In this document: positions 10,112 through 18,539 of the stretch, one piece after another
How positions within the stretch are numbered: the stretch's first letter is position 1
How the letters are laid out: every line of letters begins with the position of its first letter
From: Dromiciops gliroides
Taxonomy: Eukaryota; Chordata; Mammalia; Microbiotheria; Microbiotheriidae
Direction of reading: 5' to 3'
Assembly: GCF_019393635.1 (NCBI RefSeq)
Contig: NC_057862.1
Span: 264,630,441-264,694,440, forward strand
DNA: 64,000 nucleotides
The notes under the pieces: generated by a model
The model's database searches: none
Told to the model about the DNA's origin: nothing
What the model saw: only the letters and a program-made list of their open reading frames with translations
Made by a program: the position numbers and the translations under genes

Positions 10112-11692
10112 ATGTTACTCTCCTTACTTGTGCTCTTTGCTCTTTTGCCCTTCTACCCTTCCTCACTTATTAGCCCTGGCACCTGGCAAGATAATGCAAT
10201 AGTCCAACTAGGTGATGCAGTTGCCAGGGCTGGACCATCAGATTCCTGGGTGTGTAAGAGACACCCCCAGTATAGTGATGGTTCCCTTCCCATGGTTCAT
10301 GGTGCTAATTTCTCTACTTCTATGCTTCCTCCTTTCACATCCCCTCACTATGCAACCCTCCCTATATTTGCAACACCACTGTGAGAGACCTTTAAGGGCA
10401 TTCCATGTTTCACTGCTGGAAAACCTTTCATCAATACTACCTATCCCAGGAAACAGTACACAGGGACAATGTTTATTAAGGGAGGAAAAGTAACCCTACC
10501 AGCTTACCTGTCTCGAGGTTAACTGGAAAGACATCTCCTTTCCATTTAACCTCACACATGCCTTGTGCATAAATTGTACAAGATCACCCGTCCCTTCCAA
10601 TAATACAGAGGGCCCATTTTACTTATCCAGGTGCACATACTGGCAACCCGATTACACTGTCCTGACTCCAGGTGACAGTTTTAAAGACTATTCTGCCCTT
10701 TAGCAACCCTCTCGGCCTCCAGCTTCTTGGGCTATATTAAAGACCCTTAAGAACAGTCAGATGTGGCCTAGCATTATACCCTCATGCAATACAACCTCAA
10801 AATGGGGTAAGCAGATTGAGACATTGCTCAGCAACACCAAGGCCTCCCAGTGTGCCCCTCGGGGGTATGTCTTTGTCTGTGGACACCAGAATTTGCCTAT
10901 CTTTGTTACAGGCCTAACTTCTGAAGAATACCTCTAGAAAGTCATGACAACTTCATGTCTTAGCCCCTATAAACACTATGGGCAATGTACAATAGGATTT
11001 TTGGACCCTGGAGTAAAGGTTTTCCACAATTCCTCAACCCTTCCAGCTAATCAACTCTCAAGAACTAAACAGGGCTCTTGGGATAATTTTCACTGGTGGG
11101 TTAAGAAGGTAGCACCTCTTACTATCCATTTTATAAGATATATTGAACAGGATGCTATACTAACTAATCTTACTCTGGCTATTGAGAGGCTCTCTAATGA
11201 AACAGCAGCTGGGCTAGAAGATTTACAAGAATCTCTTGATACCCTAGCCAAAGTAGTATTAGACAACAGAATAGCCTTAGACTATCTCCTTGCAGCTGAA
11301 GGTGGAGGTGTATGGTTCAGAATACATCTTGTGTATATATATATAATAACAATTCAAGGAAAGTTGAGACCCGAGTACTGAATCTCCATGATATCTCTCA
11401 CTGGATGAAGGACATTCGTGAACAGATTTTCACTCCTCACTCAGGTTCCTGGGGTTCTTGGCTCTTCTCTTGGTTAACCTCTTTTATTCTGATAGTGATA
11501 TTAGTCCTTGTTCTTTTGATTTTGGGCCCTCGTTTTTTTAACCTCTTGGTAAAATTTGTCTCAAGAAGACTCAAGGCTTTCAACTTCATGGCGGCCACTA
11601 CTCATGCCTACATGCTTCTTCATTCCCTGGACCAGGCCCCTAAAGACTTCTACTATGCCCCCAATGATTCAGGGACAGCTCTACGTCCATGA
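10112..11692 (+). pseudogene. ERV env remnant (SU and TM), several frame breaks
   Basis: Starts with a hydrophobic signal-like segment (10112-10180) and SU-like sequence in broken frames to about 10940. The TM part is best preserved: 10944-11381 codes a helical stretch with N-glycosylation sites ('NLT', 'NET'), followed by the region that corresponds to the conserved TM segment of class I Env. A frame change near 11310 moves the coding to 11312-11692, which has the 'NTSC' part of the disulphide loop, a strong membrane anchor (about 11460-11545) and a cytoplasmic tail ending at 11692. Stops and shifts (about 10384, 10490-10940, 11310) make it non-coding as a whole. It is followed by a polypurine tract and LTR. 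Confidence 0.85.
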
Positions 11693-11758
11693 TCAGCCTG
11701 AAGCAGTTACAGAAAAATGACTGTCACCCATTTTCCTTAGATATAGAGAAGTGAGGAA

Positions 11759-12328
11759 TGTTATGGGAGTATTATGGGCCCCAGTTACCCCAGAAGTTGT
11801 CTGAAGACATCAAGGAACTTTTTCCTTGAAACCCCAGGAGTTTTCCCTTGAGATCAAGGAAACTTCTCCTTGAGCTCAACCAAAGGGCAGACACACCCAA
11901 AAAGATAAGCAGCATGGGATCTGACTGAGCTAGCTCCAGGACCACTACCCTGCATTCCAGTCCTCCTCACCCCCTTGATCCTATTAGGCATGGCTGCACC
12001 AGGAGGAGACAAAGAAACCACCCACCAGCAGACTGCTTGGACCCACCAGGATGGAGTTAATGCCCATCACTAGATTGCCCAGGACCCATCATCAAACTAC
12101 CCCAACCCACCACCAGACTACTTCCAATCCATCACCCAATAAGAGACATCTTAGCCCTGTGAAAGGGTACTCCCCAGGCTAGTCGGGGAGGAAAGTGTTT
12201 TAAACCTTCCTCCAGGCCACTTTCTCTTGTACCACAATAAACCTGTTCTTTTATTCATAAATAGGACTTGCACAAGAATGTAATTCTTTACAGAGGAATC
12301 CTAAGGACCCACGTGCTGTCCCATATCA
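11759..12328 (+). mobile_element. ERV 3' LTR (TGTTATGGG variant)
   Basis: Begins TG right after 'agagaagtgaggaa' and ends CA in 'cccatatca' (12328), 570 bp. It shares the 'ctgactgagctagct' block, the aataaa signal near 12236 and 'gtaattctttacagagga' in U5 with the LTR at 1956. Its U3 middle differs: it has short imperfect 'cccatcac/cccaccac' repeats (12060-12140) and lacks the 'agtgggggatgg' block. Confidence 0.85.
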
Positions 12329-12864
12329 TAAATGTCCTGTATCAGGGGAAAAAAAACAGACAAACTGACCCAGTTCAGGCTTTACAATATATACAATTCC
12401 ACAGTCTGAAAGTCTGATTGGAGAACAATTTGTATTTTTGCCAGCATTTTTATGGTCCCTTAAGAGAATTACCTTTTTCTAGTGAGTAAAGAATTAATGT
12501 AAAATGGACACAAGCCAGAAAAATATTCTCTCTCCTGATGCCAACTGTATATGTGGCAGCAGACTTGGTTGCTCTGTAAAGAAGTCCATACAGGTTATAC
12601 CTGTCCCCATATACTCCAGAAAAAATACACATTCCCAAGAGGATATTGTGTCACTGTCTCACCACACACAATGAGTCCTTCTGAGAAACAGAGCATGGGG
12701 TTTTGGGAAGGATCCAGGAGATTCAGTGGGCTTTAATATGCCATGGCCATTTTGTGCTTCAATTCCTCCAGTTCTGAGAGGGATATGAGCTTCGGTTGAG
12801 CTGGTAAGTTTTTAACAACAAGCTCTCCAGGGGAGAAAATTTATGCATGATACAGTTTTAAATT
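12329..12864. other. Unassigned sequence upstream of the IGHV gene
   Basis: No gene, RNA or recognised repeat. Short frames here (for example 12551-12736) have no family features. Confidence 0.4.
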
Positions 12865-12878
12865 TAATTTACATTATT

Positions 12879-13030
12879 TTTATTTTTTATTTTTAGTGAG
12901 ACAATTGGGGTTAAGTGACTTGCCCAGGGTCACACAGCTAGTAAGTGTTAAGTGTCTGAGGCCGGATTTGAACTCAGGTCCTCCTGAATCCAGGGCCAGC
13001 ACTCTATCTACTGCGCCACCTAGCTGCCTC
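12879..13030 (-). mobile_element. CORE-type SINE, antisense, with TSD
   Basis: Complete SINE flanked by 14-bp repeats 'taatttacattatt' at 12865-12878 and 13031-13044. It lies about 600 bp upstream of the IGHV promoter. Confidence 0.95.
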
Positions 13031-13044
13031 TAATTTACATTATT

Positions 13045-13630
13045 AATTATTTTCTTTACCCCTTTGTTAAGTCTTAAAAAATTTGAAAACTTTATAAATC
13101 AAGCACTGATTTTTAGTGTGTGCTGACTTCTGAAGTATAAGTGCTCACACTGAAAATTTAACAATCACCTCTCTCATGCCAACAGATTATAAGGGACCAT
13201 TATAAGGGTAAATAATCCACATGAAATTCAATTCCAAAAAGAATGAGCAAAAAATGAGGTGTCTAGGAACAGCATCAGAAATTCACCACCTCCCTAAAAA
13301 AAGATTTCTAAGATAGATTTAATCTTTGTTGAAGATCAAAAATGACAAAGGTGCCTTCCTAATTAGAAATGTCATTGGGAAAAGCTAGGAAAATATCAGG
13401 TACATAGAAAACTATTGAGTATTCCCTTGGTATTGAGTGTAGATTGGCGTGATGGAGAAGGATAGACACTGAGTCCTTACTCAGTATACGGATTCTCAGT
13501 TTCACTAACCTAGCCCAGGTTCTAAAAAGAACCAATTCTGTGGGAAGCTTCTCTCTGCAGCTCAGGGAGGGGACTCATCACAGTGGGAGATAGTTGCTCT
13601 TCCGCACACTAAACATAGAAAGATATGCAA
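13045..13630. other. IGHV 5' flank, no other gene
   Basis: Non-coding flank. No repeat recognised. It may contain IGHV promoter-distal elements, but none can be named apart from the octamer below. Confidence 0.4.
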
Positions 13631-13633
13631 GAT

Positions 13634-13641
13634 ATGCAAAT
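13634..13641 (+). promoter_or_regulatory. Octamer (ATGCAAAT) of the IGHV promoter
   Basis: Perfect 'atgcaaat', 107 bp upstream of the leader ATG, at the usual distance for VH promoters, where Oct-1/Oct-2 with OCA-B bind. A partial copy ('atatgcaag') lies 10 bp before it. A pyrimidine-rich 'ctcctccctct' follows. No canonical TATA box is seen. Confidence 0.9.
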
Positions 13642-13747
13642 TGGGCTCCTCCCTCTAGAGATGAAAACCAGCAAAAACCTGTGTCTGAAGCTCTGGAAAG
13701 GAGTTTTTCCTTTCTCTCCTAAGGACTGACATTATACAGCCTGAACA

Positions 13748-14177
13748 ATGGGATTAGGACTGAATGCAATTTTCATTCTGACTATTTTACAAGGTAGTTT
13801 TGTTTTTTAACCAAGGAAACATTCTTTGAAATGAAGTACTTCTGTGACTATTGTCTTTAATGATTATTTTCAGGTGTCCATTGTGATGTTCAGCTGGTAG
13901 AGTCTGGGGGTGATGTGAAACAGCCTGGAGCATCTCTTCGCCTTTCCTGCAAAGCTTCTGGATTCACTTTTAGCAGCTATGGCATGCACTGGGTCCGCCA
14001 GGCTCCAGGGAAGGGGCTAGAATGGGTGTCAGTCATTTGGTCTGATGGCAGTACATACTATGCAGACTCTGTGAAAGGTCGATTCACCATCTCCAGAGAC
14101 AACAGCAACAACATGCTGCACCTGCAAATGAATTCCCTTAAAACTGAGGATACAGCCATGTATTACTGTGCAGGAGA
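13748..14177 (+). CDS. Immunoglobulin heavy chain variable segment (IGHV), apparently functional
   Basis: Leader exon 13748-13793 codes a hydrophobic signal peptide starting [14 protein letters not shown]. An 80-bp intron (GT at 13794, AG at 13872-13873) follows. The V exon runs 13874-14177, with 11 leader bases and then mature V from 13885. The V exon is open throughout and keeps the Ig-fold landmarks: first Cys at mature position 22 ('RLSCKAS'), Trp36 in '[16 protein letters not shown]' and the second Cys in 'DTAMYYCAG'. CDR1 is GFTFSSYG and CDR2 is IWSDGST (8 and 7 residues, IMGT style). FR3 'RFTISRDNS' is clan III (VH3-like), the dominant type in marsupials. It encodes the antigen-binding half-site of IgH after V(D)J joining in B cells. 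The octamer, splice sites and recombination signal are all present, so I judge it usable. Reading straight on past 14177 gives an open frame to 14340, which is germline run-through, not protein. No D, J or constant gene is seen here. Confidence 0.97.
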
Positions 14178-14215
14178 CACAGTGAGAGAAAGGAGCATGA
14201 TACCAGACATAAACC
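14178..14215 (+). promoter_or_regulatory. V recombination signal sequence (RSS)
   Basis: Consensus heptamer 'cacagtg' (14178-14184) directly after the V exon, 22-bp spacer, then nonamer-like 'acataaacc' (14207-14215), one mismatch from acaaaaacc. It fits the 23-RSS class used by VH genes, read by RAG1/RAG2. A strict 23-bp spacer would give the poorer nonamer 'cataaacct'. Confidence 0.92.
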
Positions 14216-14349
14216 TTCTCATCCAGAGAGGCCATGGTGCCCAAATCTGTTACTTAAGTCATTGGACCCACATTCTTGTGGACAGCTATTCAGACATCTC
14301 CCTGGTGCTTTCTTCACTTTCTCATCTCATTTCCTGGTAATCCTGCTGA

Positions 14350-14900
14350 AAAGAGTGGAAGACAAAAGAAAAATGGCTCCATCTTAGTATGCCATTTTAT
14401 GAGGACTAAAGGGAACCAAATTCCAAAAGTTAAGGTCAGGGTTCTAGCAGAATCTAAGAATTGGAATAATGCCCTGAAGGAAATGGATTCAGATGAGGAA
14501 TGGAAGGCAGTGTCTGAGTCTGAGGGGGAGATAGAGGACATGGACCTTTGCCATCATACCAAGTTAGACTGGTGTTTAAAAAAAGACAGATAAAGCAGAG
14601 AATGGTGGGGAATGACCAATGTCCACTACTCCTGACATAATATGTTATTATGGGTCTTCAAAACTATATACTGGGAGAGTTAATAGATTTGGTAGCCAAA
14701 TTTCATCAGAAAACAAGAAAATACACTCCTTGTGGGATAATGGAGTAGATGAAATTAAATATGAAAAGATGAGTAGTGTCAAAACTCACCCAGCTTCATG
14801 GCACAAGAGGAATTCAGGTGAATCGTTCCCTAATAGATTGGATTATTGATGCCAAAGGGATAGTTGACAGGGATCATAAAGGAGCACATTGGAGAGTTAA
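14350..14900 (+). pseudogene. Decayed gag-like retroelement fragment
   Basis: An open stretch to 14593 codes an acidic segment ('DSDEEWKAVSESEGEIED'). After a break, coding resumes in shifting frames at 14645-14890. In one frame 'GELIDLVAKFHQK' is seen, in the next 'SLWDNGVDEIKYEKMSS', then 'RSLIDWIIDAKGIV'. This order (helix, then 'LWD.G...I', then a Ser-Leu-x-x-Trp helix) resembles the capsid part of some endogenous retrovirus Gag proteins, but I recognise it by pattern only. It starts about 130 bp after the RSS. It is not an Ig exon. Could be another retroelement protein. Confidence 0.4.
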
Positions 14901-14976
14901 AGTACTGAGAGTGATGACTATCAAAACATAGTTTATTGTATGAAATTAGGACCATGGAATGTGCTCTAACTAGTGT

Positions 14977-14977
<1 letters not shown>

Positions 14978-15008
<31 letters not shown>

Positions 15009-15143
15009 GGTGAGGCAATTGGGGTTAAGTGACTTGCCTAGAGTCACACAGCCAATAAGTGTTAAGTGTCTGAGGTCGGATTTGAACTCAGGTCCCCCTG
15101 AATCCAGGGCCGGTGCTCTATCCACTGCACTACCTAGCTGCGC
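14978..15143 (-). mobile_element. CORE-type SINE, antisense
   Basis: (gtttt)n tail complement, core and head complement. The flanks 'ctaactagtgttt' (14965-14977) and 'ctcactatgttct' (15144-15156) look like an eroded TSD. Confidence 0.9.
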
Positions 15144-15269
15144 CTCACTATGTTCTTTATGTTTTTCTCTTATGCTATGAGTGTGCATATATTGTTGTGG
15201 TTTTTTTTAATAATTACTATTGCTATCAGTTTTGGCAGTAAGCTTATTATTAGTTTTAAAGGATTGACC

Positions 15270-15485
15270 ACGTGTCTCCCTGACTTCTCATGGTCTCAGG
15301 CCATGGTAGAAAAAACGGAGAGAGCTTTAGCGTGGCAGTTAGAACGAGCAGGAGAAAAGCCCCTGCAGACCCATCCTGTCTCATAGAGAGACAGTGTGTG
15401 GTCTCAAAGAGACCCAAGAAAAGTTCAGAAGACCTACAAGGCAGAGAGCAAAGAGGACCAAGAGCCAAGAATGCTCCTGGTGTCT
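15270..15485 (+). repeat. Unclassified interspersed repeat, copy 1
   Basis: Related on the opposite strand to 52976-53285. Shared blocks include 'ccatggtaga', 'gagaaaagcccc', 'agacccat' and 'cagaagacctacaag.cagag', followed by 'agccaagaa'. Two copies 37 kb apart in opposite orientation mean a dispersed repeat; the class is not evident. The reading frames that cover it are probably incidental. Confidence 0.65.
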
Positions 15486-16597
15486 TCCAAGGATTTTTAT
15501 CCTTTTTTGATACATTGATCAAAACTAATTGGCTAACATCATTCAATTCCATTGGTTGACAGGATCTGAGGGTGGTCCACATTAAAATGAACTCTACAGA
15601 TGACATCAGGGAAAAGAATGCAAAGACCCCTACTGAAGTTGCTCAAGGCAAAGTCCATTATCTAGGTGTGGTTTGATCCTTTACTGAATTAGACAAAAGT
15701 ATCTACCTCCATTTTTTTTTGTTCCATTGGGTTTGTCCCAAATGAGATTTGATGAAGTTTCTCAAAGAGAACTGGACTTTTTGAAGTGTGGGAGGGCAGA
15801 GAAAGAACTGAGAAATTGATCTCTGAGTCCCCCCCAAGAAATCCACTATTAATAATTACTTTCTCACAGTTGAGGTGCTGAACACACATATAATTTACAA
15901 ATATCACGGCATCCATCCTAGGTGCTTGAACCCCTGTTATATCCTTCTTCAGTGGAAACATGGATGCATTGCAGAAGAGGTAGGCATGAAGATTGTACAG
16001 TTATAGTTAGGAATAAAAAACATAAATAGTCTTACTAGGTCAAGAATGATGCATGGCATTTCTAGGTCACATGAAAAACAAGATGGCAGACTTAACATTT
16101 TCTCCATTCCCCACAACCTCTCAAACCTCTCTAAAACAGAAATTATGCAACAAGGACAAAACAACTTCAACTGGGTTTCTTTTGTTTGTTTAAAACACCT
16201 AGAATCCAAAAATCTAAAATCCCCAAACTTCCACTTACTGACCCCAAGGTCATTCAGGAATTGTTCTCCACCTCCTATACTACCAGCAGAAAGCTGTGCT
16301 TCTGCTTCCCATGTTTCACAATTGATACCAAAATTCTTCAGAGTGACCTTGAGACTCTCCTTCAATATATAACTTCTGACCTTTGTATAAGCACTTATCA
16401 CACTTTGCGTGAGTTCTCCATAAAATGGTCTGTTAGACAGACTTTTATTTGGCATTTAAACAATGTGGCCAGACCATCAGAGTTGCAGTCTCTGAAGTAG
16501 AATTTGAATGTGTGACAATTCTGCTCAAAAAAGGACCTCGGTTTCTGGTACTTTAGCTTTCCAAGTGATCTTCAGAAACTTCCTAAGGCAATTCAAA
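15486..16597. other. Unassigned sequence
   Basis: No gene or repeat recognised. Overlapping frames on both strands (about 15949-16500) have no family features and contain no splice-supported structure. Confidence 0.4.
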
Positions 16598-18525
16598 TGA
16601 AACTGATTCAGAAGTACTGGCTATAAAAATTGTTTCCCAGCTTTCTGCCTCCCTTCTAATTTTGGATGCATTTCTTCCTTTTGTACAAAAACTTTTTAAT
16701 TTGATGTAATCAAAATCATCCATTTTGCATTTCATAATATTCTCTATCCCTTGTTTGGTCATAAACTGTTCTCCTTTCCAAAGATCTGAAAGGTAGACTA
16801 TTCCTTCCTCTCCTAATTTACCTATGGTATCACCTCTTATGTCTAAATCATGTATCCATTTTGACCTTATTTTAGTATAAGGTGTAAGATGTTGGTCTAT
16901 ACCTAATTTCTGCCATACTATCTTCCAGTTTTCCCAGCAGTTTTTGTCAAATATTGAATTCCTATCCCAGAAGCTGGAGTCTTTGGGTTTATCAAACACT
17001 GCATTACTAATGTCATTTGCTACTGTGTCTCCTGTGCCTAACCTATTCCATTGATCCTCCACTCTATTTATTAGTCAGTATCAGATAGTTTTGATGACTG
17101 CCACTTTATAGTAAAGCTCCAGATTTGGTACAGCTAACCCACCTTCCTGTGCATTTTTTTTTCATTATTTCCCTTGATATTCTTGACTTTTTGTTTTTCC
17201 AGATGAATTTTGTTATTATTTTTTCTAGCTATATAAAATAATTTTAGGTAGTCTGATGGGTATTGCACTGAATAAGTAAATTAATTTAGGTAGAGTGGTC
17301 ATTTTTACTATATTAGCTCTGCCTATCCATGAGCAATTGATATCTTTCCAAATATTTAGATCTTATTTGATTTGTGTGAAAAGTGTTGCTTAATTGTGTT
17401 CATAGAATTCATGGGTTTGTCTTGGCAATTAGACTCCCAAGTATTTTATGTTATCTACCATTACCTTTAAATGGAATTTCTCTTTCTATCTCTTGCTGCT
17501 GGACTTTGTTGGTCATGTATAGAAATGCTGATGATTTATGTGGATTTATTTTATATCCTGCTACTTTGCTAAAGTTGTTAATTGTTTCAAGTAATTTTTG
17601 AGTTGATTCTCTAGGATTTTCTAAGTATACCATCATATCATCTGCAAAGAGTGATAGTTTTGTTTCTTCCTTGCCTATTCTGATTCCTTTAATTCCTTTT
17701 TCTTCTCTGATTGCTAACACTAACATTTCTAGTACAATATTGAATAATAGAGGTGATAATGGATATCCTTGTTTCACCCCTAATCTTGTTGGGAAGGCCT
17801 CTAACTTATCTCCATTACATATAATGCTTGCAGATGGTTTTAGGTAGATACTGCTTACTATTTTAAGGAAAGCTAGCTTCTGGTTTTATTTATTACTTCA
17901 ATGGTTTTCTCAGTTTCAATTTTATTAATCTCTCCCTTGATTTTCAGGATTTCCAATTTGGTGTTTAATTGGGGATTTTTATTTGTTCATTTTCTATTTT
18001 TCAAGTTGCATGCCCAAGTCATTTTTCTACTTTTTCTCTGTTTTATTAATAAAAGCAGCTAGGGATATAATTTTTCCCCTAAATACTGCTTTGGTTGTAC
18101 TCCATAAATTTTGATATGTTGTCCCATTGTTGTTATTTTCTTTAATGAAATCATTGTTCCTATCATTTGTTCTTTGAGCCACTTGTTTTTTAGGATCAGA
18201 TTATTTAATTTCTAAGTAATTTTAATTAATGTCACTTTCCATTGTCCATTATTAAATGTAATTTTTATTGCATTATGATCTGGAAAATGATGTGTTTATA
18301 ATTTCTGCTTTAGTGTGGTTGTGAGGTTTTGTCTTAATACATGGACAATTTTTGTTTAGGTCCCAAGTACTTCTGAAAAGAAGGTATATTCTTTTCCATT
18401 CCCCTTCAGTTTTTTCCAGAGATCTATCACATATAACTTTTCCAGAATTTTATTCACTTCCTTAACTTCTTTCTTTTTTATTTTTTTGTTTCAGTTCTGA
18501 GAGGGGAAGGTTAAGGTCACCAAGT
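16598..18525 (-). mobile_element. L1 ORF2 (RT and C-terminal regions), antisense, 3'-truncated
   Basis: Minus-strand ORF2. 16598-17062 matches the ORF2 C-terminal part ('WENWKIVWQKLGIDQHLTPY'). 17451-17777 is RT sequence with the catalytic 'FADD' box in '[15 protein letters not shown]'. 17870-18525 is older, more diverged EN/RT linker sequence. The last 1.1 kb of a normal L1 3' end is absent. The same element resumes at 21357 beyond a later insertion. The step in divergence near 17870 may mark a junction between two elements. Confidence 0.85.
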
Positions 18526-18539
18526 AGTATAGTTTTATT

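Noticed and set aside
13915-14340. A continuous 141-codon frame through the V exon and beyond
   Set aside because: The V exon ends at the heptamer (14178). Later codons are germline flank including the RSS.
14985-15180. Several frames containing 'DLNSGTPESRAGALST' or 'GGAVDKAPALDSGGPEFKS' type peptides
   Set aside because: These are the SINE consensus translated on either strand and recur at every SINE. Not proteins.
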